This document shows, one piece after another, positions 16,930 through 26,244 of a DNA stretch of 43,191 nucleotides (its first letter is position 1; every line of letters starts with the position of its first letter). The translations under genes were made by a program, and so were the position numbers. The notes under the pieces were generated by a model that searched no databases, had not been told where the DNA came from, and saw only the letters and a program-made list of their open reading frames with translations. This DNA comes from Bacteroides timonensis. Its GTDB lineage: Bacteria; Bacteroidota; Bacteroidia; Bacteroidales; Bacteroidaceae. The stretch lies in assembly GCF_000513195.1 (NCBI RefSeq), contig NZ_CBVI010000169.1:1-43191 (forward strand), in the 5' to 3' direction.

Positions 16930-18126
16930 ATGGATTTGAAGAAATTAGCGGATCAGTATAAGGATGAACTGTTGGATAATGTTCTTCCTTTCTGGTTAGA
17001 GCACTCCCAGGATCACGAGCATGGTGGGTATTTTACCTGTCTGGACCGGAAAGGGAATGTTTTTGACACAGACAAATTTATTTGGTTACAGGGTCGTGAA
17101 GTATGGTTGTTTTCAATGCTTTATAATAAGGTAGAGAAACGCCAGGAATGGTTGGACTGTGCTATTCAGGGAGGTGAGTTCCTGAAAAAATATGGTCATG
17201 ATGGAAATTATAACTGGTATTTTTCTCTTGATCGTACAGGACGTCCCTTGGTGGAACCTTATAACATTTTCTCATATACCTTTGCTGTAATGGCATTTGG
17301 ACAACTCAGCCTGGCTACGGGAAATCAAGAGTATGCGGATATAGCGATGAAGACTTTCGATATTGTACTATCGAAGACCAACAATCCTAAGGGAAAATGG
17401 AATAAGCTTTATCCGGGTACACGTGAGTTGAAGAATTTTGCTTTGCCGATGATCCTATGTAATTTGGCTATGGAAATAGAGCATTTGCTGGATAAGGGTT
17501 GTCTGGAAAAGACGATGGAAGTATGCATCCATGAAGTTATGGAAGTTTTTTATCGTCCGGAACTTGGAGGCATTATTGTAGAGAATGTTCTGGCAAATGG
17601 AGAACTTTCCGATTCTTTCGAAGGACGCCAGGTTACTCCGGGCCATGATATCGAGGCAATGTGGTTCATTATGGATCTTGGGAAACGTCTGAACCGTCCG
17701 GATTTGATTGAAAAGGCGAAGAATATAACTTTGACGATGCTTGATTATGGTTGGGACAAAGAATTTGGCGGTATCTACTATTTCATGGATCGTAAAGGAT
17801 GTCCACCCCAACAATTGGAATGGGATCAGAAACTGTGGTGGGTTCATATTGAAACTCTGATTTCATTGCTCAAAGGTTATCAACTGACCGGAGATAAGCA
17901 ATGTCTCGATTGGTTTGAAAAGGTACATGAATATACATGGAGCCATTTCAAAGATAATGAATATCCGGAATGGTATGGTTATCTGAATAGAAGAGGTGAG
18001 GTGTTATTGCCCCTGAAAGGTGGAAAGTGGAAAGGTTGTTTCCATGTTCCCAGAGGACTTTACCAGTGCTGGCAAATCTTGGAAGATATAAATTTAGTTG
18101 CACGAAATGAAAATAAGAATTCCTAA
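16930..18126 (+). CDS. AGE-family sugar 2-epimerase (N-acylglucosamine 2-epimerase-like)
   Basis: This 398-residue protein without a signal peptide is expected to form the cytosolic (alpha/alpha)6 barrel of the AGE family, whose members interconvert GlcNAc/ManNAc or glucose/mannose-type epimers. Visible family motifs are EHGGYFTCLDRKG near residue 24, WLQGREVWLFS near 53, GHDIEAMWF with the active-site histidine near 240, and KLWWVHIETL near 302. Length is normal for the family. It sits between the first ADP-ribosylglycohydrolase gene and susC-like, implying that an imported sugar, perhaps an amino sugar, needs C2 epimerisation. The exact substrate is not determined. Confidence 0.9.
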   Translation: MDLKKLADQYKDELLDNVLPFWLEHSQDHEHGGYFTCLDRKGNVFDTDKFIWLQGREVWLFSMLYNKVEKRQEWLDCAIQGGEFLKKYGHDGNYNWYFSLDRTGRPLVEPYNIFSYTFAVMAFGQLSLATGNQEYADIAMKTFDIVLSKTNNPKGKWNKLYPGTRELKNFALPMILCNLAMEIEHLLDKGCLEKTMEVCIHEVMEVFYRPELGGIIVENVLANGELSDSFEGRQVTPGHDIEAMWFIMDLGKRLNRPDLIEKAKNITLTMLDYGWDKEFGGIYYFMDRKGCPPQQLEWDQKLWWVHIETLISLLKGYQLTGDKQCLDWFEKVHEYTWSHFKDNEYPEWYGYLNRRGEVLLPLKGGKWKGCFHVPRGLYQCWQILEDINLVARNENKNS

Positions 18127-18143
18127 TTTTAAATTTTAATAAT

Positions 18144-21100
18144 ATGAAAAGCAAGTGTTTTGGTTTACTACTATTATTTCTATTTTCCTTAGTAAACATA
18201 GGTGCATATGCTCAGGTAAAAGTAGAGGGTAGTGTATTTGATGAGACTGATAATCCCTTGATTGGGGTATCAGTTTTTACGGAAGGTCGCAAGACCGGTA
18301 CAGTGACAAATGCAGATGGACATTTTACTATTATGGTATCTGATGCTAATTCGTATTTGACTTTCTCTTACGTGGGTTATATGACTCAGAAGGTACAATT
18401 GAAAGGAAAGAAAATATTGAAGATTGTCATGAAGGAAGATACTGAATTGCTGGATGAAGTAGTAGTGGTAGGTTATGGTACACAAAAGAAAATTAATGTA
18501 ACTGGTGCTATTGCTCAGGTAGACAACAAAGAGTTGAAAATGGCTCCCAGCGGTAATTTATCCTCTATGTTGGCGGGGCGTCTTCCAGGTTTGATTACTA
18601 AGCAGAGTAGTGGGCAGCCAGGTAAAGATGGTGCTAGTTTGTATATCCGTGGTAATGGTGCGGGTGATGGTGACCCTCTGATTGTAATTGATGGTGTGGT
18701 GACAGATTACTTTCCTACTTTTTCTCCCGATGAGGTGGAGTCAATCACTATTTTAAAAGATGCGACAGCGGCTGCTGTTTATGGAGTACGTGCCGCTGCT
18801 GGTGTTATCCTGATTACAACTAAACGCGGTACGGTTCAAAAACCTACAGTAACGGTTAACTCTTCAGTTACATTAAGCCAAAACACAAACTTTCCAAAGT
18901 TTTTGAATGGTCCTGATTATGCTTATTGGTATAATACAGCTCAGCGCTTGGATGGTGTAGCGGAAGAAAGTTTGCGTTTTACGGCTAATGAGATAGACCG
19001 TATTGAAAATCCGGGTGACAACGAGGCCATTTATGGTAATACTGATTGGTTTGATTTGTTATTTAAGAATGTGGCTCCTGCCTATACGAATAATGTATCT
19101 GTTTCAGGTGGTACTGAACGTTTGAAATTTTTTGCTTCTGTAGGTGCATACAATCAGGAAGGTGTTATTGATCATACCTCTTATGACAAATACAACTTCC
19201 GCTCCAATATGGATGCAAAGGTTACTGATAATTTTGATTTGTCGTTAGACTTGTCCGGTTATGTATCTGAAGATAATGAGCCGGGTGCCAGTGCTGGTAA
19301 AGGTTCTTACGCTTCTATTTTCCAGCAGGCCATGTTGTCTTATCCTTATTTGAAAGCTTATTCACCTTCGGGGTTACCTGTAGGTAGTTTAAATTTGGAT
19401 GGCAATGGAAACAATAATCCGGTTGCAGCCAGGGACCTTTCAGGTAAGAATACTATTAAAAAGACATACTTCCAAGGAAATATATCTATGAAGTATAAGT
19501 TGCCGTTTGTTAAGGGACTTAGCTTAAAATTGAATGCTTCTTATGTTAAGAACTACACCATGCAGAAAAAATACTTCCTGCCTTATGATTTGGATTGTTG
19601 GAATCAGTCAACTCGTGATTGGGTTGTGCAGAAAGGACGTATTGCTAGTAAGGCTTCTTTAAATCAGTGGTTTACTGAAAGTCAAGGTTATACTATTCAA
19701 CCTACTATTGAATACTCTAACAAATTTGGTAAACATGCTGTATCGGGATTGTTTTTGTATGAGTATTCCAGGACTGACGAATCAAGCTTATCTGCTGGTA
19801 GAGAAGATTTCCCTATTACCGATATTATGGACATGAGTTATGGTCTGACTGTAAACGAAAACCTTGTCAAAGGAGGTCATGGTTTGGACAGACGCGCAGG
19901 GTATGTATTCCGTTTTAACTATTCTTATGACGATAAATACTTATTGGAAGTAACTAGTAGGATTGATGCTTCTACTGCTCTCCCTAAAAAATATAGATGG
20001 GGTGTATTTCCCGGTGTATCTGTAGGATGGCGTATTTCTCAAGAAGATTTCTTTAAAGAAGCTGTTCCTTTTATGGAAAATTTGAAAGTTAGAGCGTCGG
20101 CCGGACGTTTAGGTAGTGACCGTTCCATCAGCAATACGATGACTTATTTTTCTACGGCTACTCTATCTAAAGATCCAATCGTGATATTTGGTTCCGATCC
20201 TCAGAAGTATTTAGGTTTAAGTCGTCCTATTAATCCGAATCTGAAGTGGGAATTGACAGATACTTACAATGTGGGTATTGAGTCTAGCATGTGGAATGGT
20301 TTGTTGGGGGTTGAATTGGATGTGTTTTATATGAAGACGACTCGTTCTCTTGAGAAACAGTCCGGTAATTTTCCACTTTCTTTAGGTGATTATTTTCCAG
20401 CTTATATTAATTATGGTTCGCATGATAACCGTGGTTTTGAGTTGGTATTGACACATCACAATAGGGTCAAGGATTTTAATTATTCTGTTAGAGGTAATGT
20501 GTCATGGGCACGTAATAAGATTTTGAAAATGACAGAGGATGCGAACGTTCCTAATTATATGCGTAGTACAGGACGTCCAATGGGTGAATATTGGGGATTT
20601 GTTGCAGAAGGTTTGTTCCAGACAGAAGAAGAGATTGCACATAGTGCAGTTTATGGACCTACGCTTCCAGGTGATATCAAATTGAAAGATATTAATGGTG
20701 ATGGTAAAATTACGTACGATCAGGACCGTGTACCCATTGGTCGTAGCAGTACACCTGAAATGATGTTTGGCTTGAATTTGGCTGGTGAATGGAAAGGAAT
20801 TGATTTTTCAATGTTATTACAAGGTGCGGCTTTGTTTGATGTCAATTTATGTGGAGTTTATGCAGACGTAGGTTATGATAATACATTCTATACTAAACCT
20901 TTCTATTGTGATGGTAATACTCCTTATTATTTGGTAGAAAATTCTTGGCGTCCTGATCATACTAACGCAGATTATCCTCGTTTGGGTATTGTATCTAGGG
21001 AAAATGGTGGTAAGATGTCTTCTTGGTGGGTTGAAGATGGTGCGTATGTACGTCTGAAGACTCTTCAGGTAGGTTATACTTTACCTTCTAAATGGACTGC

Positions 21101-21257
21101 AGCTGCAGGTATTAAGAAAGTACGTGCTTATTTTGCTGGTGGTAACTTATTGACTTTATCACATCTAAAGCATTTAGATCCTGAAATGCCGGGTGTAAAC
21201 CAGGGTTATTATCCCCAGCAACGTACCTTTGAATTTGGATTAAATATAAGTTTTTAA
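18144..21257 (+). CDS. SusC-like TonB-dependent outer-membrane transporter
   Basis: This 1037-residue outer-membrane barrel imports glycan fragments using TonB energy. In order it has a signal peptide (about 1-24, ending AYAQ), a carboxypeptidase-regulatory-like domain (about 26-95) with the usual GTVTNADGHF turn, the SusC motif ELLDEVVVVGYGTQKK, and a plug domain (about 115-230) with SLYIRGNG. A long beta-barrel then ends FEFGLNISF with a terminal phenylalanine. No N-terminal signalling (STN) domain is present, so it is not part of an anti-sigma loop. The SusD-like partner follows after 8 bp. It is the only SusC in the window. Confidence 0.97.
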   Translation: MKSKCFGLLLLFLFSLVNIGAYAQVKVEGSVFDETDNPLIGVSVFTEGRKTGTVTNADGHFTIMVSDANSYLTFSYVGYMTQKVQLKGKKILKIVMKEDTELLDEVVVVGYGTQKKINVTGAIAQVDNKELKMAPSGNLSSMLAGRLPGLITKQSSGQPGKDGASLYIRGNGAGDGDPLIVIDGVVTDYFPTFSPDEVESITILKDATAAAVYGVRAAAGVILITTKRGTVQKPTVTVNSSVTLSQNTNFPKFLNGPDYAYWYNTAQRLDGVAEESLRFTANEIDRIENPGDNEAIYGNTDWFDLLFKNVAPAYTNNVSVSGGTERLKFFASVGAYNQEGVIDHTSYDKYNFRSNMDAKVTDNFDLSLDLSGYVSEDNEPGASAGKGSYASIFQQAMLSYPYLKAYSPSGLPVGSLNLDGNGNNNPVAARDLSGKNTIKKTYFQGNISMKYKLPFVKGLSLKLNASYVKNYTMQKKYFLPYDLDCWNQSTRDWVVQKGRIASKASLNQWFTESQGYTIQPTIEYSNKFGKHAVSGLFLYEYSRTDESSLSAGREDFPITDIMDMSYGLTVNENLVKGGHGLDRRAGYVFRFNYSYDDKYLLEVTSRIDASTALPKKYRWGVFPGVSVGWRISQEDFFKEAVPFMENLKVRASAGRLGSDRSISNTMTYFSTATLSKDPIVIFGSDPQKYLGLSRPINPNLKWELTDTYNVGIESSMWNGLLGVELDVFYMKTTRSLEKQSGNFPLSLGDYFPAYINYGSHDNRGFELVLTHHNRVKDFNYSVRGNVSWARNKILKMTEDANVPNYMRSTGRPMGEYWGFVAEGLFQTEEEIAHSAVYGPTLPGDIKLKDINGDGKITYDQDRVPIGRSSTPEMMFGLNLAGEWKGIDFSMLLQGAALFDVNLCGVYADVGYDNTFYTKPFYCDGNTPYYLVENSWRPDHTNADYPRLGIVSRENGGKMSSWWVEDGAYVRLKTLQVGYTLPSKWTAAAGIKKVRAYFAGGNLLTLSHLKHLDPEMPGVNQGYYPQQRTFEFGLNISF

Positions 21258-21265
21258 AAACAAAT

Positions 21266-22909
21266 ATGATGAAATCAATTAATAAATTTCTAACAATATT
21301 AGCCGCATCTGCCGGTTTGTCGCTGGTAAGTTGCGATATTGATCCTGTTTTGACGGATAGTTATCCAGAAGATGTAGCCTGGTCAAATGCAGATAATTTG
21401 CGATTGAATTTGAATGGATTTTATTCGCTTATTGGTGGATATTACGGGAGTGAAGTAGAGAATGATGCTTGTTCAGATATCTTAAAAATGAATGGCCCGC
21501 GTGATTCGGAAAATCTGTTTGTATTCGGATCTGCTCCGATTACTCCATCTGCTAATCGGTTTGACCTGTGGAAGAATAGACATACATGGCAACTTTCTTG
21601 TTGTCGTTTCTTGCGTGATTTGAAAGAGCATCGTAGTAACTTCACAGAAGAAATTGCTCTTGAAGCTGAGGCGGAGGCACGCTTTTTTCGTGCATTGGCT
21701 AACTTTGATTTAGCAAAACGTTATGGTGCCAGTTTTATTTTATATAAAGAGTTGCCCGAGTTGGGAGAAAAAAATCATGCTCGCTGCACACCTGATGAAT
21801 GTTGGGACTTTATAGCGGAAGATTTGGATTTTGCTGCTAAATACCTTCCTGCTAAATGGAATAATGGAACAAAAGATCCGTGGGGAACGGAAACTCATAC
21901 TGGTCGTATCACGAAAGGGGCTGCTTATGGACTGTTGGCGCGTGCTATGCTTTATGCCGAACGTTGGAAAGCTGCTTCGGATGCTGCGCTGGAAGTTAAA
22001 AAACTGGGTTATAAGCTATACAAAAACCCAAGTCGTGAAGATAAAGGTTATGGAGAGTTGTTTACTAACAGAAGAAGTTCAGTGCTAAGCAATCAAGAAA
22101 GTATTATTGAATTTGGCTATTCTTATGATAATAAGATGGATTATTCATTCGATTATTTCTATTGCCCACCCAGTGATGGAGGTTATGCAGAGGTAAGTCC
22201 TACAGAAGATTTGGTATCAGCCTATCAGATGGCAGATGGCAGAGATTTCGATTGGACAGATCCTGTAATGGCGGCTAATCCATATTCTGGACGCGAACCA
22301 CGATTCTATGCTTCTATACTTTATAATGGTTGTCAGTGGAAAGGTCAGACACTTTACACCTATGAAGGTAGTACTGATGGCTATGCTTTGGGTGGGGGAA
22401 CTACTTGTACTGGCTATTATATGCGAAAACTATTTGATGAAGCATTGCCGAAAAATGGTATGCGATCTACTGATCTGACTTATTATTATATGCGCTATGC
22501 TGAAGTTCTATTGATTTATGCTGAGGCTATGGCACAACAGGATGGTGGATTGAAGGAAGCCTTGAATGCTCTGAATGAAGTCCGTGCTCGTGTTGATTTA
22601 CCTGCGGTATCGGCAAGTACCAAGACGGAATTTATGAAGCTGCTTCGACGTGAAAGAATGATTGAATTGGCATTTGAAGGACATCGTTTCTGGGATCTCC
22701 GCCGTTGGGGGTTAGGTACTACAGTGTTGAATGGCACCCATATGAAAGGTGTTAAACCAATGAAAGTAGGTGATAAATTTGAGTATCAGCTTGTGGATTG
22801 TGACGGTGGTTCAACACGCGTGTATCTGGAGAAGTACAATCGTTTCCCTATTCCACTGGGGGAATTGCAACAGAATACATCATGTGAACAGTTTGATGAA
22901 TGGAAATAA
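21266..22909 (+). CDS. SusD-like surface glycan-binding lipoprotein
   Basis: This 547-residue RagB/SusD-family lipoprotein is the lid and capture subunit for the SusC-like channel upstream. It has a lipoprotein signal (SLVSCD near residue 24), the N-terminal TPR-rich region with EAEARFFRALANFDLAKRYG, and the C-terminal family motif RRERMIELAFEGHRFWDLRRWG near 460. The length is normal. Translation could start at 21266 or at the next ATG, 21269. The gene is 8 bp after susC-like and 15 bp before the third surface lipoprotein. Confidence 0.97.
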   Translation: MMKSINKFLTILAASAGLSLVSCDIDPVLTDSYPEDVAWSNADNLRLNLNGFYSLIGGYYGSEVENDACSDILKMNGPRDSENLFVFGSAPITPSANRFDLWKNRHTWQLSCCRFLRDLKEHRSNFTEEIALEAEAEARFFRALANFDLAKRYGASFILYKELPELGEKNHARCTPDECWDFIAEDLDFAAKYLPAKWNNGTKDPWGTETHTGRITKGAAYGLLARAMLYAERWKAASDAALEVKKLGYKLYKNPSREDKGYGELFTNRRSSVLSNQESIIEFGYSYDNKMDYSFDYFYCPPSDGGYAEVSPTEDLVSAYQMADGRDFDWTDPVMAANPYSGREPRFYASILYNGCQWKGQTLYTYEGSTDGYALGGGTTCTGYYMRKLFDEALPKNGMRSTDLTYYYMRYAEVLLIYAEAMAQQDGGLKEALNALNEVRARVDLPAVSASTKTEFMKLLRRERMIELAFEGHRFWDLRRWGLGTTVLNGTHMKGVKPMKVGDKFEYQLVDCDGGSTRVYLEKYNRFPIPLGELQQNTSCEQFDEWK

Positions 22910-22924
22910 TAAAAAATGAATGCT

Positions 22925-24343
22925 ATGAAATTACTTAATAAATATACAGCAATAATATGTCTGTTTGTAGCAGCTTTAACTTCATGTGAATCTCCTGATT
23001 TGTCTGAAGGGCGTACAGACCAAGTAAAAGGATTGTTGAATGTGACAATCAAGATTCCAGATAATCCGGCTGAATTTACGGCAACAAAGAAAGGACCTTA
23101 TGAAGAAGGTGAAGAAATAACAGTGAAAGTGCCCACGACGGATGAAGAACCTTTGGATTTGACACGCTTGATTTGCACTGTTAGTTTGGAGCATAATTGT
23201 TATGTGGAAACGCCGCTAACGGGAGAAACTGATTTTACGGAACCGTTGAAAATTACTGTAATTGATGTACAAGGTAATCGTCATAATAACACGATTAAGA
23301 TTTTGCCTACACCACCTAAAACTAAGTTTACTAAAGTTTGGGATAAAAATGCAGTAGAATTGAATATAAATGACCGTAATCTTTCTGGCTTGGCTATGAA
23401 TGATAAATATTTAGCAGTACAGTTATATGATGGCAATATCTATAGATATGATAAGAAGAGTGGTTCTGCAATTGATGTTGTACCATCTGCAAGATCGTTT
23501 ATGATGAAAGCTGATGTAGATGATGCTGGACATCTGATTACTGCTCGTGAAAATATTTATGGTGCCGGATTTATGGTATATTATTATTCTGAAGAAGATA
23601 ATGAACATCATTTGCTACTGGATTATACAAATGACGATGGATGTCCGGAAGATTTGGGATATGAAATAAGTGTGATTGGTGATGTAACGAATGGGAAATC
23701 ATTTATTTATGGTATGGCTCCTGGAACAATGACTATCTATTATTGGGAGCTGATGGATGGTGAATTGGTAACTCCGGCTGCTGAGCCTAATACATTGCGC
23801 TATGGACCGGCTGGAGGTAATTGGGATCGAGCCCAAATACAACGTGCTTCATTGGATGCTAATTCAGACCATTATATTTCATACTATATACCATCAACTG
23901 ACGATGCGGATGATGAATATCGGAAAGAAAAGAAGGGAAGCCGTTTTAATATCTTCTCGCCATATATGGAGATAAATGAGCTTAATCCACAGAATCATTC
24001 TTATAAAATTTTGGATTTCAAAGTATTCACAGTGAATGACGATATATTCTTGGCTACCATTGAACAGAATTATACAGCATGGTCTAATGCTAAAGTTCAA
24101 GTTTTTGAGATTACGAATCGCAATAAGATGGAATTAACTGCTGAAGATGCAGGATATGATGAACTCTGCTTATTTACTGGTGATGAAATTGCTCCTACCA
24201 ACTATAACCGTTGGGGTGACATCGCTGTCTACAAAGAACAGACAGCCACTGGATATGATGTTTACATAGCATCAACAGTCGTAGGTTATGATGCAACTGA
24301 GTCAAGAATCAGAATGTATAAGATGAGTTACTATCCGCAATAA
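22925..24343 (+). CDS. Surface lipoprotein in SusE position (DUF5018-like)
   Basis: This 472-residue lipoprotein (signal ending ALTSCES) directly follows the SusD-like gene, the place normally held by surface glycan-binding proteins. The N-terminal part (about 30-125) looks like one or two small beta-sandwich repeats. The rest contains short repeated strand-turn units with aspartate- and tyrosine-rich loops, suggesting a beta-propeller. I associate it with the DUF5018-type lipoproteins of Bacteroidetes PULs, but only tentatively. No catalytic motif is evident, and a binding role is inferred from position. An ATG at 22916 is in frame, but 22925 gives the cleaner signal peptide. Confidence 0.7.
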   Translation: MKLLNKYTAIICLFVAALTSCESPDLSEGRTDQVKGLLNVTIKIPDNPAEFTATKKGPYEEGEEITVKVPTTDEEPLDLTRLICTVSLEHNCYVETPLTGETDFTEPLKITVIDVQGNRHNNTIKILPTPPKTKFTKVWDKNAVELNINDRNLSGLAMNDKYLAVQLYDGNIYRYDKKSGSAIDVVPSARSFMMKADVDDAGHLITARENIYGAGFMVYYYSEEDNEHHLLLDYTNDDGCPEDLGYEISVIGDVTNGKSFIYGMAPGTMTIYYWELMDGELVTPAAEPNTLRYGPAGGNWDRAQIQRASLDANSDHYISYYIPSTDDADDEYRKEKKGSRFNIFSPYMEINELNPQNHSYKILDFKVFTVNDDIFLATIEQNYTAWSNAKVQVFEITNRNKMELTAEDAGYDELCLFTGDEIAPTNYNRWGDIAVYKEQTATGYDVYIASTVVGYDATESRIRMYKMSYYPQ

Positions 24344-24353
24344 TCTTTTAAAG

Positions 24354-24380
24354 TAGAGTGCTGCTAATCACAGCACTCTA
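24354..24380 (+). other. 10-bp perfect intergenic hairpin
   Basis: TAGAGTGCTG (24354-24363) and CAGCACTCTA (24371-24380) form a perfect 10-bp stem with a 7-nt loop, starting 11 bp after the stop of the third lipoprotein gene. The following bases, TTGAAAGAATT, hold no T-run. It may act as a 3' stabiliser or processing site separating the highly expressed surface-protein genes from the enzymes downstream. Confidence 0.5.
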
Positions 24381-24422
24381 TTGAAAGAATTATTAGTTAC
24401 AACAATTTTAAATTTATGAATT

Positions 24423-26084
24423 ATGAGAACATCTTTATTTTTTATATGTCTGTTGGGCGTATTCTTATGTTCCTGCGGTGACGATATACATAAGGGGTAT
24501 AGAGCGCCAGGTTACGATCAGGTTTTGGAGAAGCAGAGAATACTTAATAATACGAAAGCAGTAAAGTCTATTAACTCTTATGATGAACTGGGGTGTGAGA
24601 TTTATGATATACCTAAAAGAGAAGAAGGTAAAGCATTTCTTGATTATGAATTGGGAGATGATCAGAAAGAAGGAACCGGCAGTTTTAAGTTGATATATAA
24701 CTTTACAGGTAACTCTACGGCAGATGCTCCTGAGTGTGTGTACTTTGGACAGAGATGGGGTGATTATAGAGTAGATTTGTCATTTCATCCATTGGGACTT
24801 TCTATTTGGGTAAAGGGTAAGAAAGGTAATAAAGGTTTGTTCCGGTTTATTATCATGGAGGATGAAAAGCAGTTTAATGCTGATGCTCCCCATGATTATA
24901 CTCGTAAACGTTGGTCATATTTTGCTTATGAAGATGCGGAAGTCTTGTCAAAGGAGGGGTGGAATCGCATAATTATGCCTTACAGTGCTTTCAAACTTTA
25001 CCGGAAAGGAGAAGGAACTACATCTAATGAATTGTTGATGAATCGTAATGAAGGGTTCCGTATCGAAATTGAGAATACTACGAACGAAGCTTGTAGCGGA
25101 GAATTTCAGATTGATAATTTGGAGCAATTGACCTCTTATGAACTGAAAGTAGGTAAACCGAAATTTTCCAGTATATTTATTCAGCTGAATAAAGAAGCTT
25201 ATGAGAATGAGGATTGGGATCAGCAATTTCAAGATAGTCGTGCGGTTGGCATTGATACATGGATTATTCAGTATTCTGAACAGTTCACCGGTAATGATGA
25301 TGATACGAATGTTTCATTCTATAAGAATACTAATTTACCTTGGGTACAAGTTAAATGTGATATCATTGATAAAATGTTTGAAGCAGCAGAACGTAATGGA
25401 ATGAAAATTATTCTGGGGTTGTATCCTGGAGATTACAGTAAAACTAATACTGCTGATCCGACCAAGTATAACACTAATCTGGAGAGAAACAAAATGCTTT
25501 TCGATGAAGTTTACGAGCAATTTGGTAATAATCCGTGTTTAGTGGGATGGTACATTACAGAGGAGTTTCATGATGGTTCTTATCCTGTAGGTTGGCAACA
25601 AGAACCGGCTTTATCTATGTTGGCAAAATATTTGGAAGGAGTGGCTTCTTATATTAAGCAGAAGTCTGATAAACCTGTTTCAATAGCACCTGCATTATGG
25701 AGAGGTATGCCTGCCGATCTTTGTGGAGAATGGTTTGGACGAATTTTTGCACAGACTCCTAACATTGATTATTTGTATCTTCAAGATATAGGTGGACGTT
25801 GTTTGGTTGACTTTGATGTAGATTTGCCAAACTGGTATGCGGAAATAAAGAAAGCTTGTGATGCTAACGGAGTTAAATTCGGTGTAGATATTGAATCTTT
25901 CAAGAGTTGTAACTGTCCCAATATAGGCTATAAAGCTAAGGATTGGAGTGAATTGAAAGAGCAATTGTTTGTAGCGGGTCTGTTTACTGAGTATATAACA
26001 AACTTCAGCTGGGTAACTTTTAAGAAAGGAACGAATAACTACGCTGGTTATAAACAGTATTTGGAAGATAACGGTCTTTTGTAA
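24423..26084 (+). CDS. DUF4434-like lipoprotein with N-terminal beta-sandwich, putative glycoside hydrolase (paralogue 2)
   Basis: This 553-residue lipoprotein (signal ending FLCSCGD) has two parts. Residues of about 45-240 look like a carbohydrate-binding-type beta-sandwich (GTGSFKL, SFHPLGLSIWVKG, GEFQIDNLEQLTSY). Residues of about 245-550 form the DUF4434-type barrel. The barrel shows GWYITEEF with E381, IAPALWRGMP near 421, LQD at 453-455 and VDIESF with E491, aligning with the pair of acids in the other copies. The gene at 33403 is a close paralogue across the whole length. It follows the surface-protein genes, so the product is probably on the cell surface. Activity is unknown. Confidence 0.8.
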   Translation: MRTSLFFICLLGVFLCSCGDDIHKGYRAPGYDQVLEKQRILNNTKAVKSINSYDELGCEIYDIPKREEGKAFLDYELGDDQKEGTGSFKLIYNFTGNSTADAPECVYFGQRWGDYRVDLSFHPLGLSIWVKGKKGNKGLFRFIIMEDEKQFNADAPHDYTRKRWSYFAYEDAEVLSKEGWNRIIMPYSAFKLYRKGEGTTSNELLMNRNEGFRIEIENTTNEACSGEFQIDNLEQLTSYELKVGKPKFSSIFIQLNKEAYENEDWDQQFQDSRAVGIDTWIIQYSEQFTGNDDDTNVSFYKNTNLPWVQVKCDIIDKMFEAAERNGMKIILGLYPGDYSKTNTADPTKYNTNLERNKMLFDEVYEQFGNNPCLVGWYITEEFHDGSYPVGWQQEPALSMLAKYLEGVASYIKQKSDKPVSIAPALWRGMPADLCGEWFGRIFAQTPNIDYLYLQDIGGRCLVDFDVDLPNWYAEIKKACDANGVKFGVDIESFKSCNCPNIGYKAKDWSELKEQLFVAGLFTEYITNFSWVTFKKGTNNYAGYKQYLEDNGLL

Positions 26085-26107
26085 GAGATAATATCTTTAT
26101 TCCGATA

Positions 26108-26206
26108 GGATGTAGCTCCTTAGGATGACTACACCATAAAACTAAAAGGGCTACACTCTTTAGGGTATAAGGTTACGCCATCCTGATAAAAAGGTGTAGC
26201 CCTTTT
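26108..26206 (+). terminator. Structured intergenic element with terminator-like hairpin
   Basis: AAAAGGGCTACAC (26144-26156) pairs perfectly over 13 bp with GTGTAGCCCTTTT (26194-26206), with an inner AGGGT/ATCCT helix. The closing T-run followed by TATATT makes it terminator-like in both directions. The upstream segment CTACACC (26129-26135) can alternatively pair with GGTGTAG (26193-26199) or, more weakly, with TGTAG (26111-26115). These competing pairings resemble an attenuator. It fills most of the 160-bp gap between the two genes. Confidence 0.6.
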
Positions 26207-26244
26207 ATATTGTTAATGTGAATATTTGTTATTGATAGAATACA

